Of a stretch of 11,231 nucleotides of DNA, positions 1-7,998 are shown one piece after another. The notes under the pieces are model-generated. The model was not told the origin of the DNA. It saw only the letters and a list, made by a program, of their open reading frames with translations, and made no database searches. The stretch is from Candidatus Aminicenantes bacterium UBA876 (GTDB lineage: Bacteria > Acidobacteriota > Aminicenantia > UBA2199). Each line of letters begins with the position of its first letter. Positions within the stretch are counted from its first letter, which is position 1. Both the position numbers and the translations under genes were made by a program. The stretch covers positions 1,362-12,592 of the forward strand of contig DBFQ01000030.1 in NCBI GenBank assembly GCA_002294665.1, written 5' to 3'.

Positions 1-24
1 CAACTCTCCAACTTCCCAACTCTG
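1..24. repeat. three tandem 8-base repeats at the window edge
   Basis: Three consecutive 8-mers, CAACTCTC, CAACTTCC and CAACTCTG, differ from each other at one to three positions. The array touches the left edge, so it may be the end of a longer tandem repeat. No gene overlaps it. Low-complexity sequence of this kind can arise by chance, and no function is claimed. Confidence 0.4.
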
Positions 25-255
25 AATTATCCAAAAACATGAATCCGTATCCGAAAGATTGAAGTCCGCCGCCGGCGCGGGAGCGACACAAACAGCATGA
101 TCAGGGGATTTTAAGGTGTTCCCGTTGGCGCAGGAGTTTGGCACGGCGATTGCTTCTATACATCGATGAAAATCGGGAGGATTGCTTTTGAGAGAAAAGT
201 TCTTTGTGCTATTGACCCAGAAGCACATCGTCCCAAAATCCAATCATCACTTTAC

Positions 256-261
256 GGGAGG
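256..261 (+). promoter_or_regulatory. ribosome binding site fixing the receptor start
   Basis: GGGAGG lies four bases before the ATG at 266. It supports 266 as the true start of the TonB-dependent receptor, although the frame stays open upstream to TTG codons at 188 and 182. An identical GGGAGG at 175-180 lies seven bases before the TTG at 188, but that longer product would put about 26 polar residues in front of an otherwise perfect signal peptide. Confidence 0.65.
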
Positions 262-265
262 TTCA

Positions 266-3200
266 ATGCTTAAGAAAACGCTCGTGATTCTGTTTGTCAC
301 GTTGGCGTTGGTGAGCGGCTCCATGTTCGCGCAGCAATCCAATTCCCGCATTCTCGGTAAGGTTACCGATGAAGAGGGAAGCGGACTGCCCGGCGTGGCC
401 GTGACCGCCACCAGTCCCAAAATGGTGGGTACGGCGGAAACCATCACCGATGAAAACGGTGTGTACCGTCTGCTCAATCTGGTTCCCGGCGTGTACAAGA
501 TTCAGTACATGCTGGAGGGTTTTCAGACCGTGGTTCAGGAAGGAGTCCAGATCTCGGTGGAACAGACCCTCGACCTGCCGGTGCAGATGAAGCTCGGCAA
601 CATCGAGGAAAAGATCACCGTTACCGGTGAGGCTCCCCTGATCGACGTCAAGAGCACTGCCAAGGGCATGACCCTGAGCAAGGAAGTGTTCCAGTCATTG
701 CCCAAGGGCCGCAATTTCGACTCACTGGTCACCGCCATCCCCGGCGTCACCAATGAACCGATGCTGGGCGGCACCTCGGTCGACGGCGCGTCCGGTCTGG
801 AAAACATGTACTACATCGACGGCACCGACGTCACCAGCATCGTGAACGGCGCCCGGGGCCAGAGCGCCTCGTTTGACTTCGTCGATGAAGTACAGGTCAA
901 GGCTTCCGGTTACCAGGCCGAATTCGGCGGTTCCCTCGGCGGCGTCATCAACGTGGTGACCCGTTCGGGCGGCAATGAGTTCCACGGCGAAGTCATGGGC
1001 TTCTACAGCGGCGCGCCCCTGCGCGCGGCCTACAGCCAGCGCCTGGACTACTCCCGCGAATCCACGGACGTGGCCCAGTACTTCGACTACGATGATTACA
1101 TCGGCAAGAACGATGATCACCGTATCGAAGCCGGCTTCTCCCTGGGCGGCTACATCATCAAGGACAAGTTGTGGTTCTTCGGCTCTTTCCTGCCGATTTT
1201 CTACAACAACACCCGCACCGTCACCTATCCGGGCGGCGAAGTGCGTGACTGGAAGAGAACGGAAAACTACTGGAACTACCAGGTCAAGCTGACCTCTCAG
1301 CCCCTGAAGAACCTGCGTTTGTCCGCTTCACTGGTCAACAACTACTACAAGTACAAGGGCGACCTGAGCACCTCTTTCGGCGACCCCGACCCGGCCGTTT
1401 CCTACGATGAATACGGCACCACCTATCCCAACCTGTCGGCCAGTGCGTCCGCGGACCTGACCGTGGGCAACAACTTCATGTTCAGCCTGCGCGGCGGTTA
1501 CTTCATGAGCGACGCCAAGGATCCGTTGATCCGGCCCTTCGAGCCCTGCTGGCGCTTCACTACCGAAGCCCCCGGCGGTTACTTCGGCACCACCAACGCC
1601 GGTATGCCCGGCATTCCGGATGCCTATGTGCGGCCCACCAACTGGCGCAACTCGGGTTACCCCTACGACCTGCAGAAGGCCCTGGATGAAAAGTACAGCG
1701 TGAACGCCGACCTGACCTACTTTGTCAACCTGGCCGGTGAGCACTCCTGGAAACTGGGCGCGCAGTTCGTGCGCCAGGGCCAGAATTACGACCAGTCCGT
1801 GTCCTATCCCATCATTTTCCTCGGCTGGGACCGCGACTACGTGGCCTACGGCGTGAATTACGGCCGCGGTACCTACGGGTACTACGGCGTGCGCGGCGGC
1901 GGCGACGCCGGCCCGTTCGGCGACTTCTACAAAGCCTACGCCAACCGCTGGGCCCTGTACCTGCAGGATTCCTGGACCATCAGCAACAAGTTCACGCTGA
2001 ACTTCGGCGTGCGCACCGAATCCGAGTACATCCCCTCCTACAGCGACAACCCCGATTTCGTGGATGTGAAACCCATCGAGTGGGGCTTTGACGAGAAACT
2101 GGCTCCCCGTATCGGTTTCGTCTACGACGTCAACGGCGACTCCAGCTTCAAGGTCTTCGGATCTTTCGGCATCTACTACGATGTCATGAAACTGGCCATG
2201 GCCGCCGGTTCCTACGGCGGCTTCAAGTGGAAGAGCGCCATCTACCCGCTGAACACCTACGAGTGGGACAAGATCGGACAGGAAGGCTGGGACTACGGCG
2301 ATCCGTTCACCGTGATCGATTTCCGTATTCCTTCCTTTGACAGCACCGACCCCGACATGAAGCCCATGAGCCAGCAGGAAATTTCGCTGGGCGCGGAAAA
2401 GAAACTGGGTGAAAACCTGGCCCTGTCCGTGCGCCTGGTCAACAAGCACCTGTTGTGGGCCATCGAGGACATCGGCGTGCTCACCACTCAAGGTGAGATG
2501 TATTACACCACCAACCCCGGCGGCGACTTCATCAAGGAAGTCTGGGCCGAGTCCCGCGCCGCCGGCATCATCCCCCAGGGCGCTCCCGACATTCCGAAGG
2601 CCAAGCGCGACTACTGGGGCGTGAACATCTCCCTGGACAAGCGTTTCTCCGACAACTGGATGGGCGGCGTCTCCTACACCTGGAGCCGGCTGGAAGGCAA
2701 CTATTCCGGTCTGGCCTCGGGCGACGAGTACGGCCGTACCGATCCCAACGTGGAACGCTACTTCGACCTGTGGTACCTGGCGTTCGACAAGGAACTCAAT
2801 AAGATCGACGGGCCCATGCCCGGCGACCGTACCCACCAGTTCAAGGTCTATGGTTCCTACACCTTTGATTTCGGCCTGACCGTGGGCACCATCATCAACG
2901 CCATGAGCGGTATCCCCGTGTCCACCGAGTACGCCATGGATGCCCAGGGCTACCTGCCCTTCAACCGCGGCGACCTCGGCCGGACCCCGTTCCTGATGTT
3001 CGCCAACCTCTATGCCGAGTACAACCTGAAAATGGGCAACAACACCCTGAACTTCAACATCAACATCGACAACCTCTTCAACACCCGCACCGCCATGCGC
3101 ATCTACCAGATCTACAACTCGGAAAGCGTTGCCGTGACCGATGAGCAGCTGGTGAACAACACCTGGGATATCAACGACTTCAATCCCATTCTGGACCCCA

Positions 3201-3286
3201 TGTTCAAGAAAGAGATGTGGTTCTACGGCGACGGCCTGCGCGGAACTCCGTTCTCAATCCGCCTGGGCGTCAAGTTCATGTTCTGA
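266..3286 (+). CDS. Oar-like TonB-dependent outer-membrane receptor
   Basis: This 1006-residue protein is an outer-membrane beta-barrel transporter that would import a ligand using TonB energy; the ligand cannot be told from sequence. A signal peptide covers residues 1 to about 23 (MLKKTLVILFV..., cleaved near SMFA/QQ). A carboxypeptidase-regulatory-like beta-sandwich follows at about 26-110, with the typical TDENGVYRLLNL turn. A TonB-box-like segment EEKITVTGEAPLID occupies about 114-127. The plug domain covers about 130-245, including YYIDGTDVT and ending in GGVINVVTRSGGNEFHG. The remainder is barrel with many alternating aromatic strands, and it ends in GVKFMF, a terminal phenylalanine as expected for a BAM-recognised beta-signal. 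The length and architecture match the Oar-like receptors common in Acidobacteriota and Myxococcota. A Gly/Tyr-rich stretch near 533-552 is probably an extracellular loop. The start is set by GGGAGG at 256-261. The gene is followed by its own terminator, so it looks monocistronic. Confidence 0.93.
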   Translation: MLKKTLVILFVTLALVSGSMFAQQSNSRILGKVTDEEGSGLPGVAVTATSPKMVGTAETITDENGVYRLLNLVPGVYKIQYMLEGFQTVVQEGVQISVEQTLDLPVQMKLGNIEEKITVTGEAPLIDVKSTAKGMTLSKEVFQSLPKGRNFDSLVTAIPGVTNEPMLGGTSVDGASGLENMYYIDGTDVTSIVNGARGQSASFDFVDEVQVKASGYQAEFGGSLGGVINVVTRSGGNEFHGEVMGFYSGAPLRAAYSQRLDYSRESTDVAQYFDYDDYIGKNDDHRIEAGFSLGGYIIKDKLWFFGSFLPIFYNNTRTVTYPGGEVRDWKRTENYWNYQVKLTSQPLKNLRLSASLVNNYYKYKGDLSTSFGDPDPAVSYDEYGTTYPNLSASASADLTVGNNFMFSLRGGYFMSDAKDPLIRPFEPCWRFTTEAPGGYFGTTNAGMPGIPDAYVRPTNWRNSGYPYDLQKALDEKYSVNADLTYFVNLAGEHSWKLGAQFVRQGQNYDQSVSYPIIFLGWDRDYVAYGVNYGRGTYGYYGVRGGGDAGPFGDFYKAYANRWALYLQDSWTISNKFTLNFGVRTESEYIPSYSDNPDFVDVKPIEWGFDEKLAPRIGFVYDVNGDSSFKVFGSFGIYYDVMKLAMAAGSYGGFKWKSAIYPLNTYEWDKIGQEGWDYGDPFTVIDFRIPSFDSTDPDMKPMSQQEISLGAEKKLGENLALSVRLVNKHLLWAIEDIGVLTTQGEMYYTTNPGGDFIKEVWAESRAAGIIPQGAPDIPKAKRDYWGVNISLDKRFSDNWMGGVSYTWSRLEGNYSGLASGDEYGRTDPNVERYFDLWYLAFDKELNKIDGPMPGDRTHQFKVYGSYTFDFGLTVGTIINAMSGIPVSTEYAMDAQGYLPFNRGDLGRTPFLMFANLYAEYNLKMGNNTLNFNINIDNLFNTRTAMRIYQIYNSESVAVTDEQLVNNTWDINDFNPILDPMFKKEMWFYGDGLRGTPFSIRLGVKFMF

Positions 3287-3318
3287 TTCCATTAGCTAAC
3301 GCATAGTGGATAATTCGG

Positions 3319-3351
3319 CCCCGCCCCCTCCGGGGGGCGGGGTTTTTTTTT
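3319..3351 (+). terminator. strong intrinsic terminator after the receptor gene
   Basis: A 10-bp uninterrupted GC stem pairs 3319-3328 with 3333-3342 around a four-base loop, followed directly by nine T residues (3343-3351). It lies 32 bases after the receptor stop codon. It separates the receptor transcript from the five-gene run that starts at 3397, leaving only 45 bases after the T-tract before that start. A promoter for the downstream genes would have to lie within those bases or overlap the terminator. I could not identify a convincing one. Confidence 0.93.
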
Positions 3352-3396
3352 GTCATCTTCCGCAAACGGCCGGGCGTCCATCTTTACGAGGTCGCC

Positions 3397-5847
3397 ATGA
3401 GAGGATTCGGTGTGCGTTTTTGGCTGCGATTGTGGCTGGCGCTGTGGCTGACGGTCCCCTTGCTGCACGCGTCCGAACCACCAATCCTGCAATTGGAGAT
3501 GCGGCTGCGGTCCGGGGATTCTCGCGGCCTGGCCGGATTGTTTGTTGACGGCAGCCATACGCTACTCAGTGGTTTCTGCAGAGACGCCGTGGATCTGCGC
3601 CTGGAGAAGGCGGTCCGGGACGGGTCCGTTACCGGCTTTATCAAGTTTCCCCGTCACGCCGAGGTGATCCGCCTGTCGTTCCAGACCCGGGAAGGGCGTT
3701 TCAAAGACATGAGGTTGACGCGGGTACTTTTTCCCATGGACTACATCCGCGCATTCAAGGTCATTGACCTCGACGACACGGTGCTGGCCCGGGGCGATGC
3801 GACCGTGCGCCTGTTTTCCGGCCAGTCCCTGGCGGCCGAGCCCTTCGCGCGCCTGCTCCTGTTCACCGGCAGCGGGGAGTTTGCCGTCGCTCCGCAGGAT
3901 CCCGAGGAAAAACTCACCCTGGAACGGATTTCCCGGAGTCCGCGCTTCAACAAGGCTTTCGCGGGCCTGGTTTTTCTGCGCGACGAGGCCCCGGATGCGG
4001 TGGTTCCGGGCCGTTCATCCCGACTGGACGAGCGGACGCTTGAGGCCGGACGGCTTCCTGTTGCCGTGCGTGAATTGCTGCAGCGTTTCAACCGCCAGTT
4101 CGGAATTTTCATTCCCGGGTTCGACGAGTACTGGTATCCGCGTTTTTCCGGCCGGCTCAACCTGATGCTGCTGGCCGGTGAGAAAAACGCCCGTTTCCAT
4201 CAATACCAGTACAACCCCGGGTTCCTTCCCGACACCACCCTGGTGGAAATGCCCGCTCACCGGTACCTGCTCAGTTACAACCGCGAGACGGGTATGAAAA
4301 TTCTGCAGAATGTTCCCGATCGCGTGGAAAACCTGGACCTGTCGCTCGGGCTCGATCCCGACGCCCGCAGGTTGAACGCCACGGCGCAGTTGCGCTATGA
4401 ACAGGCCAATGAATTCCGGCAGTTTTTATTGAATCCCCGGATCAGTGTGCAGGCGGCATCGGTAGGCGGTGATCAGGGAGTGGAGTTGTTTGATTCCGGA
4501 GGCGCATTGCGTTACCTGCGCGGGCCTCCGGGGGATACGTTCACGCTGCGGTATTCCGGAACGATCAGCGAGAATCGCGACGCGTTGCCGCCTGTCAGGG
4601 ACGATGTTTTCGGGGATCAGTGGCGAAACTGGGACCGGTTCATCTTATGGCAACGGGATACCCGTTTTTACCCCGCTTCCGAGGTCGCGGACTTCCACCG
4701 AACCCGTGTTGATGTGACCGTCCCTGTCGGATTCCGTTGCCTGGTATCCGGGCGCAGGACAAGAGAATCCGAGCTGGATGGCCAACGACGGCTGCGGTTT
4801 GAAAGTCCGGCCGCCAAGGGAATCGGCCTGGTGTGTGGCAATTTCGTTTCCCGCCTGCGTGTCGAGGCCGCGGTGCCGGTCGAAGTGTACGCCGCGGCGG
4901 ACCTGGTCATGCGCAAAAAAAACATGAGCGGGCGGATCCGCGCCGCGATCGATTTCCTGTTGCAGGCGTACGGTGAGCCCACATCGCCGCTGATCAACCT
5001 GGTGTTGCGCCGCTGGCATGAGTACGGCGGCGTCAGTTACCAGGGCCTGGCCGTGCTGAATGTGCCCGGAGCCCGTGAAAGCCGCCGCAAAAGTCCGCTC
5101 CGGCTCGGGTTCGGCACGTCTCCGGTTGTGATCACCGATATCCATTATGACAGCCTGGTCCACGAACTGGCGCACCAGTGGTGGGGGGGGGAGGTCTCCT
5201 GGAGATCGTATCGCGATGTCTGGATCACGGAAGGACTGGCCCAGTTTTCCACCCTCTTTTTTCACAAGCGGCGTCTGCCCGAGCGGGTGTACGCCGCGGC
5301 CGTGCGCAACATGAAGCGCTGGGTGATGCGCTACAGCGATGCCGGGCCCCCGGTGTACGGGCCGCGCATCACCAATCTCGGCGGTGACCTCAATGCACTG
5401 CATAGCGTGGTCTACAACCGTTCCGCACTGGCCTTTGCCATGCTGACCGAGATCCTGGGTGAGAAAGAGGTTTTTGCGCGCTTGCGCAGCCTGTTGCGCG
5501 ACCAGCGTTACCGGAATCTGAACACCGCCCAATTCATTTCCGCCTTCAGCCGCGACAACCCGCGACTGAAGCGTTTCTTCAAGACATGGGTACTCAGCCG
5601 CAACCTGCCCCGTCTGCATGCCGCCACCCGTTTCAGCGGCAATACCGCGGAAGTCGACCTGACCCAGGAGACGGATGCGGTTTTTCCCCTCTACGTGGAA
5701 GTGACCACCGCGGACGGCGTTTCCACCTACCCCCTGGTCATGGAGGGGGAACGATTGCGTCGCAAGTGGCTGGAGAATTCGCCGGTACGCAAAGTGGAAA
5801 TCAAGTTGCTTCACGCTCCGGTTGTGCTGCGACGGGGGCCCGAATGA
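3397..5847 (+). CDS. exported M1-family zinc metallopeptidase homologue
   Basis: The protein has 816 residues, with a signal peptide at about 1-25 (tryptophan- and leucine-rich, ending LLHA/SEPP). Residues about 30-260 form a region I do not recognise. A predicted beta domain like the M1 N-terminal fold covers about 310-500. The catalytic domain holds HELAH at 589-593 and a glutamate at 612 (ITEGLAQ), giving the exact HExxH-x18-E zinc signature of M1. Y673 in VVYNRSALAF sits where the catalytic tyrosine is expected. The aminopeptidase GxMEN motif is not intact: the equivalent segment appears to be GVSYQG at 545-550, with serine where the alpha-amino-binding glutamate should be. Zinc binding and hydrolysis are therefore plausible, but classical aminopeptidase specificity is doubtful. 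ACGAGG at 3386-3391 supports the start. It is the first gene of the run, 72 bases before the first GWxTD gene. It probably acts in the periplasm or at the outer membrane. Confidence 0.86.
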   Translation: MRGFGVRFWLRLWLALWLTVPLLHASEPPILQLEMRLRSGDSRGLAGLFVDGSHTLLSGFCRDAVDLRLEKAVRDGSVTGFIKFPRHAEVIRLSFQTREGRFKDMRLTRVLFPMDYIRAFKVIDLDDTVLARGDATVRLFSGQSLAAEPFARLLLFTGSGEFAVAPQDPEEKLTLERISRSPRFNKAFAGLVFLRDEAPDAVVPGRSSRLDERTLEAGRLPVAVRELLQRFNRQFGIFIPGFDEYWYPRFSGRLNLMLLAGEKNARFHQYQYNPGFLPDTTLVEMPAHRYLLSYNRETGMKILQNVPDRVENLDLSLGLDPDARRLNATAQLRYEQANEFRQFLLNPRISVQAASVGGDQGVELFDSGGALRYLRGPPGDTFTLRYSGTISENRDALPPVRDDVFGDQWRNWDRFILWQRDTRFYPASEVADFHRTRVDVTVPVGFRCLVSGRRTRESELDGQRRLRFESPAAKGIGLVCGNFVSRLRVEAAVPVEVYAAADLVMRKKNMSGRIRAAIDFLLQAYGEPTSPLINLVLRRWHEYGGVSYQGLAVLNVPGARESRRKSPLRLGFGTSPVVITDIHYDSLVHELAHQWWGGEVSWRSYRDVWITEGLAQFSTLFFHKRRLPERVYAAAVRNMKRWVMRYSDAGPPVYGPRITNLGGDLNALHSVVYNRSALAFAMLTEILGEKEVFARLRSLLRDQRYRNLNTAQFISAFSRDNPRLKRFFKTWVLSRNLPRLHAATRFSGNTAEVDLTQETDAVFPLYVEVTTADGVSTYPLVMEGERLRRKWLENSPVRKVEIKLLHAPVVLRRGPE
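5183..5191 (+). repeat. nine-G homopolymer at the peptidase active site
   Basis: An uninterrupted run of nine G residues spans the end of a TGG codon, two GGG codons and the start of a GAG codon. It encodes the WWGGE stretch directly after HELAH. Length changes by replication slippage would shift the frame within the zinc-binding domain. GGC appears to be the commoner glycine codon in this gene, so two adjacent GGG codons stand out. Confidence 0.9.
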
Positions 5848-5906
5848 TCATCTGCGCTCATGCCCGCCTTTGTTTTCAGGGGCGAATATGATACCATGAT
5901 GCCATC

Positions 5907-5911
5907 AGGAG
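5907..5911 (+). promoter_or_regulatory. ribosome binding site fixing the first GWxTD start
   Basis: AGGAG lies eight bases before the ATG at 5920 and selects it over the in-frame ATGs at 5860, 5896 and 5899. Starting at 5920 also places the hydrophobic signal peptide at the extreme N-terminus. Confidence 0.75.
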
Positions 5912-5919
5912 AAGGGTGG

Positions 5920-7998
5920 ATGAAACGATTTTCATGGTTGTGGTTGCTGATGCTGCTGCTGGTCGAGTTGCCGCTTGCTGCGGCGAAACTGAAGATTTCC
6001 GACCTCCCGGAAAAATACCGCCGCTGGCTCACCGAAGAAGTGGTCTACATTATCACCCCGGTGGAAAAAAACGCCTTTCTGCAATTGGACAACGACCGCG
6101 AGCGGGAGATCTTTATCCAGGCGTTCTGGAAACAGCGGGACCCCAACCCCAACACCGAAGAAAACGAATTCCGCGTCGAACACATGGAACGCATCGCCTA
6201 TGCCAATCACTGGTACGGCCGTGAAGAGCCCGCCCCAGGGTGGCGCTCCGATCAGGGGCGCATCTATATCATCCTGGGCAAGCCCAACCAGGTGGACAAG
6301 TATTACAACCTCACTGAAGTCAAGAACATGGAAGTGTGGTTTTATTCACCGAAACCGGAAATGGGGCTGCATAACGCGTTCAACGTGGTTTTTTTCAAAG
6401 AGAATCCGACGGAGACCTTTCGCCTCTACAGTCCCATCAAGTACGGTCCGGCTGCGCTGTTGAACAACTACCAGGGTGATACGGTTGATCATCAGGCGGC
6501 GTACAACCAGTTGTATACCATCGATCCGGCCATCGCCAACGTTTCACTGACACTCTATCCCAATGAAACCCATGTCACCGGTTCGCCCTCCATCTCGTCC
6601 GAGATCCTGATCAGCAACAAGATTCCCCAGGCCCCGACCGTAAAAATCAACACCGGCTACGCGGAAAAAATCGTCAAGTACCGGGGTATCGTGGATGTCA
6701 ACTACCTGGTTAATTACGTGGAACGCGACGCCATGGTGAGCGTGCTGCGTGATCAATCTGGAGTTGCTTTCCTGCACTATATCATCGAGCCCAAACGCCT
6801 GACTCTGGAACGGTATGATGATGATTTGTACACCACCATCGAGGTCAGCGGACGCATCACCGACCTGGAAGGCAAAACCATTCATCAGTTCAACCGCAAG
6901 AGCCCGATCAAGATGGATGCCGGCCGGACCTCCGCCCTGACATCGCGCTCATTCAGTTTCCAGGACTTGATCCCCGTGGTGAGCGGCACGTACAAGTACA
7001 ATGTTTTATTGCGCAATTCCGCCCGCGATGAGTTCACCACCATCGAGGGGGATGTGATGGTTCCCGATTTTTCGGGCCCGGCCATGTCGCCGCTGCTGCT
7101 GGCCCATCATGCGACGCCGGGCCGCCAGGATCTGTTCAAACCGTTCCTGCTGGGTGACACCCAATTGGTGCCTTCGCCGCGCAATGATTTCAATGCCGCG
7201 GATACGCTGACCATCCATTTTCAATTGTACGGTGTTTCCGCAGAACTGAAAACCGGCGGGCGCATCGAGGCATTTATCCGCTCCGACCGCGACAAGAAAG
7301 TGATGTGGTCGGAGAAGCTTCCCCTGGCCGATCTGACACGGACGGACAATGTGTTCCTGTCGCTGCCGTTAAAGGATTTTCCCACCGATTACTTCAACCT
7401 CGAGGTCAATGTGGTCAGCGGTAACGGCCGGCCTCTGCTGCAGGAACAGGCCTCTTTCTACATCGCCCCCTACAGTCTGCGGCGCGCGGTGGTGATGTCC
7501 ATGCCCTATCCGCGGGACAAAGCTGCGATCAACGATCATATCATGGGTAACCAGTACCGCCTGCTGGGAAAACTGGACCAGGCCCGCAGCATGCTGCAGC
7601 GGGCCCACAACGCCGACCCCTTGTCCCCGCTGTATGCCCGGGACTACGCGGGGCTCCTGCTCCACCTCAAGGAGTACGACCGCATTCCCGATGTCATCCG
7701 TCCATTTCTGGAGGGGGAGCACAAGAACATGTTTCTCATGATCCGCGTGGAAATGGCGCGTCGCCGCGGCGACTGGCAGAGCGCCCTGGATCTGGGTGAG
7801 GAATTCCTGCAGCATAACGGCGTCAATCGCCATGTATTGAATGTGATGGGTGAGGCCCTCATGCACCTGGGCAACCGGGACGAGGCTATTCGCGTGTTTT
7901 CCCGCTCCCTGGAAGAGGAGCCCAACCAGCCATCGGTGCGGGAAATGGTGGAGAAACTGAAGAGAGAGAAATCCAATGCCGCAAATCAGCGCAATTAA
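5920..7998 (+). CDS. exported GWxTD-domain protein with C-terminal TPR region
   Basis: This 692-residue protein has a signal peptide at about 1-22 (MKRFSWLWLLMLLLVELPLA, cleaved near AAA/K). The GWxTD domain covers about 25-165: an opening YIIT element, FWKQRDP at 69-75, then NTEENEF, and GWRSDQGRIYIILGKP from 107. The signature is GWRSD, with serine in place of threonine. Residues about 190-540 look all-beta and may be one or more immunoglobulin-like sandwiches. The last 150 residues (about 542-692) are helical TPR-like repeats such as LLGKLDQARSMLQRAHNADP and HLGNRDEAIRVFSRSLEEEP. No lipobox is visible, so it is probably soluble in the periplasm. The GWxTD family is known from Acidobacteriota, Bacteroidota and relatives, and its function is not established. 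Its last 23 bases overlap the next gene, which encodes a paralogue, so co-translation is likely. Confidence 0.9.
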   Translation: MKRFSWLWLLMLLLVELPLAAAKLKISDLPEKYRRWLTEEVVYIITPVEKNAFLQLDNDREREIFIQAFWKQRDPNPNTEENEFRVEHMERIAYANHWYGREEPAPGWRSDQGRIYIILGKPNQVDKYYNLTEVKNMEVWFYSPKPEMGLHNAFNVVFFKENPTETFRLYSPIKYGPAALLNNYQGDTVDHQAAYNQLYTIDPAIANVSLTLYPNETHVTGSPSISSEILISNKIPQAPTVKINTGYAEKIVKYRGIVDVNYLVNYVERDAMVSVLRDQSGVAFLHYIIEPKRLTLERYDDDLYTTIEVSGRITDLEGKTIHQFNRKSPIKMDAGRTSALTSRSFSFQDLIPVVSGTYKYNVLLRNSARDEFTTIEGDVMVPDFSGPAMSPLLLAHHATPGRQDLFKPFLLGDTQLVPSPRNDFNAADTLTIHFQLYGVSAELKTGGRIEAFIRSDRDKKVMWSEKLPLADLTRTDNVFLSLPLKDFPTDYFNLEVNVVSGNGRPLLQEQASFYIAPYSLRRAVVMSMPYPRDKAAINDHIMGNQYRLLGKLDQARSMLQRAHNADPLSPLYARDYAGLLLHLKEYDRIPDVIRPFLEGEHKNMFLMIRVEMARRRGDWQSALDLGEEFLQHNGVNRHVLNVMGEALMHLGNRDEAIRVFSRSLEEEPNQPSVREMVEKLKREKSNAANQRN

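Noticed and set aside
138..162. TTGGCA (138-143) and TATACA (157-162) as the receptor promoter
   Set aside because: The spacer is 13 bases, too short for a standard sigma-70 promoter; left as a possibility only.
182..265. N-terminal extension of the receptor from TTG codons at 182 or 188
   Set aside because: A GGGAGG does precede the TTG at 188, but the extension is polar and would bury the signal peptide. ATG 266 has its own GGGAGG.
1328..2836. 502-codon open frame on the minus strand inside the receptor gene
   Set aside because: Its Val/Gly/His-rich translation without domains is the usual antisense shadow of a GC-rich coding sequence; the receptor on the plus strand is certain.
3287..3314. 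GATAAT (3309-3314) as a -10 box for the M1-like gene run
   Set aside because: No acceptable -35 lies upstream, and transcription would begin inside the intrinsic terminator stem.
4645..5814. 389-codon minus-strand open frame opposite the M1-like gene
   Set aside because: It is the antisense of the catalytic domain carrying HExxH-x18-E; no family is recognisable in its translation.
5870..5892. TTGTTT (5870-5875) and TATGAT (5887-5892) as an internal promoter before the first GWxTD gene
   Set aside because: The spacer is only 11 bases and there is no -35 match at normal spacing; the -10 alone is not enough.
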